A stretch of DNA of 64,000 bases from Undaria pinnatifida (GCA_012845835.1 JABAKD010000030.1:16515210-16579209), one strand, 5' to 3'; positions 25,301 through 32,345 are shown, numbered from the stretch's first letter. Translations and numbers: made by a program. The notes: generated from the letters alone by a model not told the origin.

Positions 25301-28021
25301 CAACGATCTGTTAGGTTGGTGGAGGGGCAGCGCCAACAAAATGCTGGTAGGACTCAAACTCAACCATTACCTACGGGAAACAATAGGACAACTTTGATTT
25401 ATGCGCGTAGACAGACTTTGCACTGGTATCTACCTTCGAGGCCGAATAATTTGATGGTGCTGATGTCGCGCCACACCACTAACCCGCGAGGCAACACCGG
25501 CAGCAACAAGAGGTGGCAGCGACTACCATGTCCGTCAAGCTGAACATAACTTTCGTGAAATGCTCCACGCCATAAATCATAAACCTATAACGACAAATCA
25601 ACCCGCGCCTGGGGCTATGTAGCTAGTATTTGGGCAATGATCTCACCGTATCATACGCTGAAATGTCACCAATAACCTCAGCCTTTGGCCTCGTCTCTTG
25701 GTTACCGTACGCCGTAGAAATGTAGCAGATGATCTGCCGCCGAAAAAAATCAAAACGGTACGGCGACGATGGTGGTGTTGTTTCAGTCTGCGGATGCTCG
25801 CACTTTTAGTAAGTCCACTGTTAGGGTATGGTATCCCCTCTACCCAAGCTAAGCCTTACTACACCACTGCTACATTTATAATCTTTGATCGTAGATAGTG
25901 TCCACATCCGTTATCGACGGAGGAATCTACTGTAAGCTAGACGCCTTTTACGGCATCTGCGTCGCAGTAGTACACCCAGTACAACGCCCGCAATCGACAC
26001 TGAAAATACAAGAAGGCACATGGGGGCCGAGGCAAACCAACCCGTTTGAACCCCAGCGATAGCCACAAAAAAAGACGCGATACGCCTGGCACTATCGACC
26101 GCCTACGTACAATCAGTGTGAAAGTGTGGCAAAAAAGAACGGGATCACGTTATCGACCGCTTACAAGTACCGCGAGGGTGTCGCAGAATGAGTGGGGTCA
26201 TGTTGTGCCCGTGTCGTGCGAGTCATTGCACAGCACTGTAGCTCGGACGACAAATTCGTCATCCCGCCCAGCAAGCAGCGGCCGGTGTTGCAATCGCCAT
26301 TTTTTGCCGCCATTCCGTTTTACCTGTAAGTAAGTCCCAACAGTGTTAAACCACACTTCTCGCGGTTCTGCAGACGGCACAGCGGCTGCTGCGGTAAGCT
26401 TAGCTAAATTTAAAGGCCAATTCTGCTCAGACCCTGCGTTTTCAGTCCCATTTCGGCGCGTTTTTACATCCTCCCCAGATGGCGTCAGGGGGGCGTGTTT
26501 TTCACGTTGGTTGACCTCAGTCCCTGTTGGGGTGCATCTCAGCCCCTGCTGAAATATCATGAGAATAACTCCTACCGATAATGACGACGACGGGTGTAAA
26601 CAGCGACTACACATATACCCGCCCACTCTTCCATCTTGGTAATTTTTTTTCACCGTAGGTTTCTTCTGGGTCAGCATGTACGTCGCTCCTTCGCCAATTC
26701 CCATAACGTTCTTGAGGGTATCCAGGTAGACACCCAGGCTGCCTTGGTCAGTGATGGGACCGCTGTTTGGGTTCATGATGCCCGTAATAGGGCGTTCGTT
26801 CTCTGCGGCGGCCTCTCGAAGGCCGATCCACATGTCCGCTGGCCAGACACACCGGGGGGACACGCGCTGACGTTGTTAGTGATACTGTGCATTAGCAAGA
26901 GAACACCAAAAAGTAAAAAGAAAAACTGACCCCGACTGGGTTCATATTTGAAAAAGCGTGCGATTTACCCAACTCCGGGACAACGGCTGAATAATTTCTT
27001 ATGCTATCCCTGTATACATCAGCCCGCCTTTCTCATTACCCTGTGCTCTTGCTAGATGCCCTGTACTGTACTCCAGAGAGGGTCTCGTATTTGCGCTGGC
27101 CGATGGATAAAGGGTGGAAGCAAATAAAAAACACAAACGACTGGCTCGGTTTACCAACCCGGCAACTACCTCATATCTCGCGGTATCAGCAAGATCCCCG
27201 ACTCAATCGCGTTGGTCGTGAGTTTCCTGGCCTGCACGCAGCCAGTTCCCCACGACTGGGGCTGTGGGGTCCTTGCTTCCCTATTTGGTCAATCTGACCC
27301 CGATCCTCGACACATACATTCTTAATCATTTTTACCACTCAACAATGTTTTGTTCGGTATGCAGTTAGCGGTGGCCATTCATGCATGTATGGACAAGCCC
27401 ACCCCATGAAATCCTCCCTGTTTTTTTTCTGTCTTCGCAAAGCCACTGACCGGTCGAATAACACACCAAACCTCGCTAGCGGAAAGAACGCACTCGAGCC
27501 AGCTCTACCCCGTGTGCTAATCAATTAATGAGCTACGCTACACCGGCACGTGTTTTCGAATGCTGTACGCGGTTTCTCTGCTTCGCCGCCGCCAATGTTG
27601 GCTGTCCACTCGTCGAGAACAGCGGCACAAGCGAGCGGCGTCGAGAGCCCTGCATCAGAAACCACGAAAAGCTACGAATCGTTTTATCATTCTTCCTCGT
27701 CGTGCACGAGTGCTCACTCCGGCTTCTTTCTCCATCGACCGTATGCACCAAAACAAACGGGGCAGCAATCGACGAACCAAAAGTAGCTTCCGGCACAAAC
27801 AGAGCGTTAGTGCTTTATGGCGCACGGTTGGAAATTGTGCGATGTCTTGCGCAAGCATAGCCTACGGTTGCGGATTGCGCGGCGTATGGCACGAATATAC
27901 GATAACGTCTCGAAATGAAGCAAAAAGCACTCACCGGTGGCGGTCGGAAACTGATACAGTGGAATCATTATCTCCGTGTTCAAGGCCGAAACGAGGCTGC
28001 CGGACATTGCCGCCAATACTC
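1251..28021 (-). CDS. Gene A: giant split gene, two spherulin-4-like domains plus beta-helix C-terminus (partial, spliced)
   Basis: This is a composite model; the coding part is the exons listed separately. Reading 5' to 3' (28.0 kb to 1.25 kb) gives a signal-like leader, spherulin-4 domain 1, domain 2, then beta-helix-like exons. Spherulin-4 proteins are secreted TIM-barrel proteins related to GH135/GH114 galactosaminidases, so an extracellular role on an amino-sugar polymer is possible but inferred. One gene rather than several is supported by intron phases: 1-1 after the leader, 0 through domain 1, 1 at the domain 1/domain 2 join, 0 through domain 2 into the 11068 exon, then 0, 0, 0, 1, 0, 1, 1, gap, 2, 0. 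The exon at 20924-21146 carries the end of domain 1 and the first strand of domain 2, which physically links the domains. Not found: the true start codon, an exon between 6554 and 3450 (a phase 1-to-0 exon is required), and the 3' end, which lies off the left edge. Splitting into two genes after 13052 cannot be excluded. Confidence 0.72.
2130..2490. repeat. Degenerate minisatellite, AACACTTGCACTT type
   Basis: Roughly 30-40-bp units contain ACTTGCACTTCTTTACATT with many changes, ten or so copies. It lies in a gene A intron. Confidence 0.75.
2598..2800. mobile_element. GACCCG-repeat element, degenerate copy
   Basis: The flanks AGGGCTTTTCAAGGGCC and CCCGTAAAAAGCCCCGATTT are inverted relatives, and the interior consists of diverged GGATCG/GGTCGG units with a GAGATTTC-type spacer. 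Same design as 38870-39190 and 40255-40575. Confidence 0.5.
3329..3450 (-). CDS. Gene A beta-helix exon, pairs with 59111-59214
   Basis: Acceptor CGTAG and donor CG|GTGAGTGG give phase 0 to 2. It encodes ADNTLSGERGLLVTS and DDVTITGNNFEPS, a typical beta-helix rung. The gene B exon has TNNTMFGDKSLFLS and QVTGNTFDPS with the same phases. The previous exon ends in phase 1, so an unrecognised phase 1-to-0 exon must lie in the 3.1 kb between them. Confidence 0.78.
3427..4080. repeat. Tandem repeat of about 180-200 bp that includes an exon edge
   Basis: Four diverged units each contain GTCCGCGATCTA-, AATGGTGGGACGTTG- and AGTAGACGGCGCA-like landmarks. The first unit overlaps the 5' edge of the gene A exon 3329-3450 (about 25 bases of it), so the array appears to have grown from an exon-intron boundary. 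Gene B has only one unit at the same place (about 59185-59270). Confidence 0.7.
4600..4800. repeat. Dispersed repeat, partner at 15570-15800
   Basis: Both loci share GCCAATTATTTTCC / GCCTATTATTTTCC and CAACTTGCGACACCC...TCAAGCC in the same order. Confidence 0.5.
4990..5314. mobile_element. MITE-like element, family 1, diverged copy
   Basis: The left terminus GTCGTCCCACGGTACCACGG (with a small internal duplication) and the right terminus CCGTGGGATGACT match family 1 at 52939-53242, and the internal GTTTCGG..GATGATG / GAGCTCCT segment is shared too. It lies in the 3.1-kb intron of gene A. Confidence 0.6.
5375..5625. mobile_element. GACCCG-repeat element, degenerate copy
   Basis: Diverged GACCCGACCCGATCC runs alternate with spacer TTTGAAAACCTC. 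It is bounded on the left by CGCTTTTCACGGATC and on the right by AATGCCCTGATTTTTT, the decayed terminal motifs of the family. Confidence 0.55.
6554..6649 (-). CDS. Gene A beta-helix exon, pairs with 60909-61004
   Basis: The exon is 96 nt, phase 1-1, acceptor ACCAAG (an AAG acceptor chosen because only it keeps the phase) and donor G|GTGACTT. It encodes GVDLDFEELTVSGGTHN and IQVDACSG. The gene B exon is also 96 nt with GVDLSFDGLVVSGG and IRVDRCSG. The LTVSGG / IQVD strands fit a beta-helix coil. Confidence 0.78.
7014..7089 (-). CDS. Gene A beta-helix exon, pairs with 61524-61593
   Basis: Acceptor GCGCAG and donor T|GTGAGTACC give phase 0 to 1. The product contains ATAQNVTIKDNRRGI; the gene B exon has ASAQNVTITENHRGV and the same donor sequence. 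The upstream intron side abuts a CAT/ATG trinucleotide tract. Confidence 0.8.
7095..7240. repeat. CAT/ATG trinucleotide tract
   Basis: About 45 imperfect CAT triplets with GATCATGATC interruptions, just upstream (in sense) of the gene A exon at 7089. Open frames giving poly-His or poly-Asp are artefacts. Confidence 0.9.
7709..7797 (-). CDS. Gene A beta-helix exon, pairs with 62390-62478
   Basis: The exon is 89 nt, phase 1 to 0, between ACCAG and AGG|GTGAGA. It encodes CIMSVTNSIINNLG and GGLSWR. The partner in gene B is also 89 nt with the same phases and CIMTITNSIIGYLG...GGLSWK, about 18 of 29 residues identical by eye. Confidence 0.8.
8748..8829 (-). CDS. Gene A exon with Cys-x-x-Cys, pairs with 62716-62800
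   Basis: Acceptor CATCAG and donor G|GTGAGTG give phase 0 to 1. The product has YGWKNGELDPVE and RGYIYCASC. The paired gene B exon has FGWNDGAVD and RGYILCRSC, one codon longer. The conserved Cys-x-x-Cys could form a disulfide in a secreted protein. Confidence 0.78.
8850..9215. repeat. Minisatellite of about 30-bp units, AGACATCATGAGTAGGG type
   Basis: Eleven or so units alternate between AGACATCATGAATAGGGTTT and AGACATCATAGGTAGGTTTT forms. It fills most of the gene A intron between 9322 and 8829. Confidence 0.85.
9322..9417 (-). CDS. Gene A beta-helix exon, pairs with 63489-63584
   Basis: Acceptor TTGCCAG and donor GAG|GTACTT enclose 32 codons in phase 0-0. The product contains GECDELRLVSNS and LGIGGDIVIHETE. 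The gene B exon has the same length and phase and GECNELRL...GNGGNIVIQDT, about 19 of 32 residues identical by eye. Such pairing is unlikely unless the segment is coding. Confidence 0.8.
9620..9815. repeat. Repeat with ATACGTCAGCTGTGAG motif, three units
   Basis: Units of about 80 bp carry ATACRTCAGCTGYGAGYT plus CTCAACTTT. Single related motifs occur at about 6340, 6470, 24180 and 55830, so the motif belongs to a dispersed family. Confidence 0.6.
9929..10018 (-). CDS. Gene A exon: first beta-helix-like exon
   Basis: The exon runs from acceptor GCGCAG to donor GAG|GTGGGG, 30 codons, phase 0-0. The product has GIWELDGTLDVRSGATLKI, alternating short strands with Gly/Ser-Gly turns, typical of autotransporter-like and pectate-lyase-like right-handed beta-helices. 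The gene B counterpart would lie beyond the right edge of the window. Confidence 0.58.
10019..11067 (-). other. Gene A intron, nothing further recognised
   Basis: Short direct repeats of CCCGTGGG/CCCACGGGA type occur around 10310-10380, and CCGTCAACG-type words around 10860-11010. No exon or element could be assigned. Confidence 0.5.
11068..11223 (-). CDS. Gene A exon: linker between spherulin-4 and beta-helix parts
   Basis: Acceptor TTTTACAG and donor CAG|GTAGGC enclose 52 open codons in phase 0-0. The product includes ETVATMSWNPTSRLRINGG and FGDQPEPITGVLSQ. I do not recognise the sequence. It is assigned to gene A because the strand, order and phase fit. Confidence 0.55.
11578..11655 (-). 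pseudogene. tRNA-like sequence with T-arm and T5
   Basis: On the minus strand GTGGTTCGAGTCCAC (T-arm, B box) is followed by CGGTATCAAC and TTTTT, and an A-box-like TAGCGGAGTAT lies about 35 bases upstream. The acceptor stem is not paired. Confidence 0.45.
12790..12965. repeat. Minisatellite of about 22 bp, GAGCCAAATGCGGTGCAAT type
   Basis: Seven or eight imperfect units in the gene A intron between 13052 and 11223. Confidence 0.85.
13052..13162 (-). CDS. Gene A exon: C-terminal part of spherulin-4 domain 2
   Basis: The exon runs from acceptor CTTCAG to donor GCG|GTGAGT, 37 codons, phase 0-0. It encodes MAAASYGYAYVTEAED then LSSYWDTLVTE, which parallels EQLYFTG and APTFWSSLVDE at the end of domain 1 and the final Tyr-Val-Thr / Ser-Tyr-Trp segment of the family. 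Confidence 0.72.
13298..13412 (+). pseudogene. tRNA-like sequence with inverted 5'-half (palindrome)
   Basis: Around the centre GTCACGTGAC (13332-13341), arms of about 38 bases read TGGTCTAGTGGATAGCGC outward in both directions, which is a tRNA D-arm with a perfect A box. On the plus side a weak B box (GGGTTCGTTGAAT) follows at about 13390. The acceptor stem cannot pair, so this is not a working tRNA gene. Confidence 0.6.
13529..13655 (-). pseudogene. tRNA-like sequence head to head with a second 5'-half
   Basis: On the minus strand 13602-13529 holds a D-arm (TGGTCTAGTGGATAGCGC), an anticodon-like arm and a perfect T-arm GTGGG-TTCGAAT-CCCAC. On the plus strand 13606-13650 repeats the 5' half (TGGTCTAGTGGATAGCGCTG). 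The arms meet at GTCACGTGAC, as in the neighbour 200 bp away. The 5' acceptor does not pair with CGACTTC at the 3' end, so the anticodon is not assigned. Confidence 0.62.
14280..14815. repeat. Minisatellite of about 40 bp, TTCAAATAGCACCTCAACAG type
   Basis: About 13 units of TTCAAATAGCACCTCAACAG followed by CATCAGAGACACAGATTTTC. It lies in the gene A intron between 15853 and 13162. Confidence 0.92.
15361..15424. pseudogene. tRNA 5'-half palindrome
   Basis: Arms of 26 bases (24 matching) flank a 12-base spacer. The right arm reads TAGCTCAGTGGTTTATGGT, a perfect A box of a different tRNA type from that at 13.3-13.6 kb. No B box follows within the usual distance. Confidence 0.6.
15853..15942 (-). 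CDS. Gene A exon: spherulin-4 domain 2
   Basis: The exon is bounded by acceptor GCGGCAG and donor CAG|GTCAGT, 30 codons, phase 0-0. It encodes FAVPGGTTVFKPAD and then ENEYLYTNDWDQ. The Pro-Gly-Gly/Thr turn resembles the Asn-Pro-Gly-Thr turn late in the spherulin-4 barrel. The exon lies in the correct order between the Asp-Asn exon and the C-terminal exon. Confidence 0.65.
17062..17226 (-). CDS. Gene A exon: spherulin-4 domain 2, altered catalytic strand
   Basis: The exon runs from acceptor CGAAG to donor CAG|GTGCCG, 55 codons, phase 0 at both ends. It starts ILCYLDATG, which continues the preceding exon's AALRDAGAR as the third barrel strand. It contains VCGGFYIDNLDTAVV, matching the Asp-Glu strand of the family but with Asn in place of Glu. 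The substitution argues against hydrolase activity in this domain. Confidence 0.72.
17370..17475. repeat. Short repeat, GAAGGATTTTCCTCGTT type
   Basis: Five imperfect units of about 20 bp upstream (in sense) of the exon at 17226. Confidence 0.7.
18010..18575. repeat. GATCT-rich repeats
   Basis: Two zones, ATGATCTGTATGATCTAG at 18010-18260 and GAGATCTTTCCAGATCTCGT at 18415-18575. They are separated by a C-run at 18315 and share the GATCT core. They lie in a gene A intron. Confidence 0.75.
18734..18858 (-). CDS. Gene A exon: spherulin-4 domain 2, helix and second strand
   Basis: The acceptor (CTACAG) opens in phase 1 exactly as required, and the donor is AGG|GTGAGAT in phase 0. The codons give DLTTALTGLMKSDYG, then VVSVVVDASDATT where other members have an Asn-Pro-Asn-Ser-Gly loop, then IAAALRDAGAR. 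The start resembles ADMWIGL of domain 1. Loss of the loop motif suggests that this domain is degenerate as an enzyme. Confidence 0.68.
18859..20923 (-). other. Gene A intron with no assigned element
   Basis: It contains a C-run near 19425-19445 and GTCTAGAC/GACGGACGG words at 20150-20340. Phases on both sides agree (1 and 1), so no exon needs to lie here. Confidence 0.55.
20924..21146 (-). CDS. Gene A exon: end of spherulin-4 domain 1 joined to start of domain 2
   Basis: The exon goes from acceptor GGCCAG (phase 0) to donor G|GTGCGTATC (phase 1), 223 nt. The first half carries EQLYFTG and INPYGEAPTFWSSLVDE, the C-terminal strand and the Asn-Pro-Tyr...Pro-x-Phe-Trp motif of spherulin-4 proteins. 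The second half carries MRIMVPLLSNPVPAG, the counterpart of EIMIPLYQFPTATG in the leader exon, and ends in the same phase. The two domains therefore lie in one reading frame on one exon. Confidence 0.75.
22170..22272 (-). CDS. Tentative gene A exon, spherulin-4 domain 1
   Basis: This open segment runs from acceptor GTGCAG to donor GAC|GTAAGG. It encodes IKNAGMPRAPESG and later NAIFVHSASELEDD. It sits where the domain 1 counterpart of the exon at 15853-15942 is expected. Its end phase (0) fits the next exon but its start (phase 2) does not fit the previous one, and the similarity is weak. The true exon may use another acceptor. Confidence 0.3.
22571..22866. mobile_element. MITE-like element, family 4, about 296 bp
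   Basis: The left end CCACTCTGGACGGAAATA reappears inverted as TATTTCCGTCCACAGTGG at 22866 and once more internally near 22650, so one element may be nested in or fused to another. It lies in a gene A intron. Confidence 0.55.
23156..23325. repeat. GGGTA pentanucleotide array
   Basis: About 30 copies of GGTAG in a row, degenerating at both ends (GTAGTGTAG, GGTACGGTAG). It lies in the gene A intron between the exons at 24886 and 20924. Confidence 0.95.
24525..24800. repeat. Minisatellite of about 18 bp, ATAACATTGTATCG type
   Basis: Fourteen or more imperfect units, directly downstream (in sense) of gene A exon 24886-25014. Confidence 0.9.
24886..25014 (-). CDS. Gene A exon: spherulin-4 domain 1, catalytic Asp-Glu strand
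   Basis: The exon runs from acceptor CGAAAG to donor GCG|GTGCGT, 43 codons, phase 0 at both ends. It contains VCDGIFFDEAEETG, matching the spherulin-4/GH135 strand that ends in the conserved Asp-Glu pair. The corresponding exon of domain 2 (17062-17226) has VCGGFYIDNLD at the same place. An alternative acceptor 13 bases downstream (GGAG) would not keep the phase. Confidence 0.68.
25015..26653 (-). other. Gene A intron with GGTTGTTGGAGG repeats
   Basis: Words of the form TTAGGTTGTTGGAGG recur at about 25130, 25225 and 25310. The minus-strand frame at 26340-26200 is open but has no phase-compatible splice sites. Confidence 0.45.
26654..26838 (-). CDS. Gene A exon: spherulin-4 domain 1, NPNSGP segment
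   Basis: Acceptor GGCCAG opens in phase 1, as the preceding exon requires. The segment begins ADMWIGLREAAAENE and contains ITGIMNPNSGP, the family's hallmark Asn-Pro-Asn-Ser-Gly-Pro loop after a barrel strand, followed by an amphipathic helix (VYLDTLKNVMGIG). The donor is uncertain: ACG|GTGAAA gives a phase 0 end that fits the next exon, but an earlier GTACAT is possible. Confidence 0.68.
27935..28021 (-). CDS. Gene A exon: signal-like leader and first strand of spherulin-4 domain 1
   Basis: The exon lies between acceptor CGCAG and donor G|GTGAGTGC and ends in phase 1. It encodes a small hydrophobic stretch (AGVLAAMSGSLVSA) followed by EIMIPLYQFP, which resembles the first barrel strand of spherulin-4 proteins. 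The hydrophobic stretch looks like a signal-peptide core. An in-frame ATG sits at 28007-28005, but it would cut the leader short, so an upstream exon that joins in phase 1 is more likely. The acceptor lies just downstream (in sense) of a long CCCAA-type repeat. Confidence 0.6.
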
Positions 28022-28054
28022 CTGCGATTGACACGCGGTACGGCGGTTGGGTTG

Positions 28055-28305
28055 GGATGGGTTGCGTTGCGTTGCGTTGCGTTGCGTTGCGTTGCGTTGC
28101 GTTGGGTTGGGTTGGGTTGGGTTGAGTTGGGTTGGGTTGGGTTGGGTTGGGTTGGGTTGGGTTGGGTTGGGTTGGGTTGGGTTGGGTTGGGTTGGGTTGG
28201 GTTGGGTTGGGTTGGGTTGGGTTGGGTTGGGTTGGGTTGGGTTGGGTTGGGTTGGGCTTGAAGGTGTCGGGTTACCGCGGGGGGGGGGGGGGGGGGGGGG
28301 GGGGG
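28055..28305. repeat. GGGTT pentanucleotide array with GCGTT variant block and G-run
   Basis: Seven GCGTT-type units are followed by about 30 GGGTT units to 28256, then a run of about 26 G at 28279-28305. The G-rich strand is the plus strand. The sense strand of gene A reads CCCAA here, just upstream of the splice acceptor at 28022. Long open frames over it are artefacts. Confidence 0.95.
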
Positions 28306-28309
28306 TGGT

Positions 28310-31144
28310 AAGGTATACAAGAACGGTGATGGAGACACAGCGACACATTTACCCACAACGACGAAATATTGTCGCAATGCATTTCTACAGGGTCTTCGCT
28401 TTTGTGCGTATCGACCACAAAAAAATGTCAACAACCAGAAGGACAAAAAAACTATCCCCGCCGACTTGTTACGTAGTCAGTAAAGGTCAGTCAACATACA
28501 GCCATACAATTTCGACATTGGATGAGAGGGACGAACATACCGCGGTTCCATCTAGTTGAACGCAGGGGATGCAGCACTAAAATGACTGTTCTACATCACA
28601 CGCTACGAGTATGCGCTCGGAGGGTCAGCACGAGAGAGGCAAAGCCGGCATGTTTTAGAGTGTAGGACTCGCGGGTCGGTCGGAAAAGCCACAGGTCGCG
28701 GTGACCCGACCCGCGAGAAATCCGTATCTCGCGGGTCATGACCCGACTCAAGTCGCGACATGTTTTTCTAAACCTGACCCGACTCCATGCGCGATACTTT
28801 GAAACCTCCCTACCCGACCCGACCTTCGCCGACACATGGTATTCTAGATGTCCACAGTAGACACGATCCGACCGGACCCGTAAAGTTTTGAAAGCGCCCT
28901 GGATCGACCCGACTCGATCCGTGATGTTTCGAACACCTCCTGACCCGACCGGGACCGAATCGTGACATTTCGAGCACGGCCTAAGGGTCAGAGCGGTGAA
29001 ACCGCCTTCTAAAGAGCCATACAAACAGTACATGGTACATGCTTTCTGCTCGGCCGTGTCCGCAACATAGAAATCTACGAATTTCCATCGTTAGCTGGAA
29101 ATCAAGGACGGTTACAAAGTACATACTATGGCAACGTGTGACAATCGCCTCCTGCACCAGAGCTAACTCTCCCAACGGCTTGGATTGTCTAGTACGCCGG
29201 CTTCGTTCTTGCGCATTCTTATGCCACTACTGTAAGGAGCCTGCCCAGCTTTCGGCGATGGGGGGTTTCCATAGCCATGATGCAGTCGTATGTTATAGTC
29301 CACACAAAAAAGTGGCCCTCAATGAATGAGGCGGTTTTGTATAGTATAGTACCGCCATAGGACTGGGGGGCGTTGATAAACTAGCCTCCACACACTCCAT
29401 ACACAGCCAACACATGTTTATACTCCCCTCGCTTAATAATAGTTACGTCATATAAATAGAAAACATAGGGGGTGGCCTTGACGCTCGAGCACTCGATTTT
29501 TTGCGTTTACGAGTGGGCGCTTGGTCTTTCACTCCTTTGGGTTGGTGTGGGGAGGGTGTGGGGGCGATTTTACCGGTATGGTCTCCCGTTTTCCCGACTA
29601 GGATTCCGTTTTCCGGCCTCGATTTCAAGACCGTTCCCGCAAGGCTGAAAGCGACGTCCACTCCGGCGTGCGTACAGGTTTTCACATGCAACGCTCGTAC
29701 AGAGGGCCGGTAAGCCTTTGCGACCGCATCGAACTTTGTGGCTGACTACTTCGTTATCAACCCCCGCGTTTTCGCCCTATGATGTTTGCCAGACGCCTTC
29801 CCCCTTCAATTTCGTCCTGTCGACCCCCCCCCCCCCCCCCACTCATAGCCGGGGGCGATGTCGGTAATCTGGACGCTCTCACTGCGGCACAGGGTCGTGT
29901 TGCCGTTTTCCGTACTTTGCGTTCGGCCGACCCTCCCCGCTCAGGGCCGGGTGTAAACTGGGTAATCTGGCTGCTCACTCCGCTGCAAACGACATTCGTT
30001 TCGTGCTCTGCCTTTCTCAACGATGCACCCCCCCCCAAAGTCCCCCCTTTACTAGTAATATTGGAAATGTCGCGGTAGCCGCAGTAGTGCTATTCCGTTC
30101 TCCGAACACCATCTCCCTTACCTGGGGGTGTAGCGATACTACACTAATAGCTAGTCTTTATTTTGTATTTTTCCGTTTTGCGGATCCTCTTCTCACTGGA
30201 GAGGTGAAGATAGCTTGTTTTTTTCTGCTTTCAAGCATGTCGCCCCATCGCCCCGCCCCCCTCCACAGCTGGGGACCTATGGTGCTCTGCGGGTAATGCT
30301 CCCTCCCCCTTCCCCCCTTTTAATGCTTTTTCACGAGGAATTTTGCAGCGTCATCGGGTTGACTAGAGGTGAAAGATTGGGGGTGGACCCCGGCATCTTC
30401 GTTCGTGTTCTAAACCGTGGAATCGGCGTTTCCCCCAACGTTATATGTTTCTGCTTATACTCCTCATCAGGGTGGGCTAGTGTTATGTTATGGGCCTGGG
30501 AAGGCTGTAAAGGTCCCAGTATGTAGGATCTAGGATCTTGTAATACGAGAAAATACGCGGTGCTTGGTACGCATATGATATCACCATGACGGCCCATGCA
30601 TCCTTATGATACAATACGCTAACGTCGTGGTAGTCATGTCATTTTGGATCTTTAAAAGAAATTCGGTTGCAGTATTTATTTCGCACAGCCCGCTCTAACC
30701 TTCTCCACCCGCCCCCCAGCGACCGCACGCCCGTTCCACACCCACCTCACGCATCAACTCTCCGTGTCTCCGGCGATACAACGGCCATTTACTAGATCCG
30801 ATGCTCCCTATGGGGTCGCGTCCAAGGCTCGCAGACCGACTAAGTCTCCGTGTGTATGGTGATTGTGGAGAGACTTGCTGACGGTGTTCTAGGCGTGAAA
30901 CACGGTGTCGCTGCCTTCGTCATTCAATTCCTCGAATGCTATTATACTATTGTTGCTACTTGTTGCTGTAGACCACTCTCGCCTGGTCGATAGGATATTG
31001 GTAGTACGCGATAGCACTGAACAAATAAGTTGGTAGTCAGGCTCGATCGAGTTTTAAACAAAAATATAAACATAAAATTCCTGGTATGACCTTTTTTGTC
31101 TGATTGCTGATCGCTCATTGGCCGGAGATCGTACATAAAGTAAC
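28310..31144. other. Intergenic or upstream region, no gene assigned
   Basis: It includes the GACCCG element at 28680-28990 and C-runs near 29830 and 30030. An upstream exon of gene A, and its promoter, should lie here, but I could not identify them. Confidence 0.4.
28680..28990. mobile_element. GACCCG-repeat element, degenerate copy
   Basis: GACCCGACCCGCGAGAAAT-like units alternate with spacers CGACATGTTTTTCTAAACC and GATGTTTCGAACACCTCC. The copy is more diverged than the one at 38.9 kb. Confidence 0.55.
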
Positions 31145-31720
31145 CGTCATCTGGGGACGATAGGGTCCATTCCCAGAATCATAGTCCATTCACATATATA
31201 CAACTCCGACAACCCGGGAACAAACACGGATATATTACCAGGATTAATATCTCCCCGCACGGTGTGGAAATCCCCAATGCCGGCGACCGGCCGATCTCTA
31301 ATTGGCTGGGGTTCGTATATTATAGAGCCAGCTCCACCCGGGGATGATAGGACCCCATCCCCGGTCCAGGGGTCATTTCATAAATCGAAAAATAAGACAA
31401 CCGGGGAAGAAAACCGAGTTCTCTCGGGTCGATATCACCCCCCACGGTGTGGAAACCCCAGTTCCATTGGCTAGAATCGCTGATTGATTCGAGCTCCACA
31501 GCGGCCCCCCACCCTAGTAGGTGGATGATAGAGGCTCACCAATCGATGGGGGGCAGTTCCGTCGCACACGGGGGAGATAGGGCCCCATCCCCGGTTCAAA
31601 AACCCTCCGCATGTCCACAGCCCCAGCAACGCGGGAACGATAACGATGATCTCCCGGGTCGATATACCTCCCCGCACGGCGTGTCAACCCCGACTCCATT
31701 GGCTTATTTCTCGTGATTTG
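31145..31720. repeat. Tandem repeat of about 190 bp, three units
   Basis: Each unit carries GGGATGATAGGACCCCATCC, a segment with ACAACCCGGGAA, then TCCCCGCACGGTGTGGAAA and CATTGGCT. No open frame is conserved between units. Confidence 0.75.
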
Positions 31721-32149
31721 GCTGTTTGGCTTTGACCCAATAAGCTCACAGTTATTTCGACCGAGTCGGGTTTTCTCCCATACTTGTCGCATACGGCAAA
31801 CCTTTGCAATGCGAGCGCAGTTCAATAAGTTATTTGCGTGATAGGTCTAATCGACAGACTGTATGCCCGGCGTAGGGTGGCTCACGGGGAAATTGCTCTC
31901 GGTACCCGACGAGAGACCATCAGGCGGAGGAGAAGATAAGAAGATATAATATATATTAAAGTACCGGAGTCCCGGAGGCCACTCTGACCATGCACACCCG
32001 AAGATAACAAAATAATGAACTGAGTAGCAGCAGTAGTACTAGTACACTGCGCCAAAGGGGGCTCAACTCGAACATATTGAAGATTGGGACCACCAATCAT
32101 ATCAATAGCTCTACTTTACCATCTCCGTAGATTATATGCAGTTATACAC

Positions 32150-32345
32150 ATCATACATCAGACTTGTGCGCAGGCATAAACCAACAAGGTCGCACAAAAA
32201 AGCGATTTTGAGCCTATATCAGGTTGGCGTGCCGAGCAAGCACGCTCAAAATGAGGATGAGAAACACTTGAACAGCAACAACAGCACCAACCACAATATA
32301 AATGGACGCATTAGAGCCATTTTTATGCAGGATTCAGGCCCCCCC
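32150..32345. repeat. Dispersed repeat, copy 1 (partner at 36840-37010)
   Basis: Both copies share CGATTTTGARCCTATATCAGG, AAGCACGCTC, GAGAAACACTT and a run of short A/C-rich words in the same order. Confidence 0.65.

Noticed and set aside
26198-26863. 221-codon minus-strand frame taken as one protein
   Set aside because: Only the first third (the spherulin-4 exon) has family motifs; after its donor the sequence is intron that happens to stay open.
27560-28559. Long open frames on both strands (up to 233 codons)
   Set aside because: They are open only because the GGGTT/GCGTT pentanucleotide array contains no stop codon; the product is monotonous NPTQP or GLGWV repeats.
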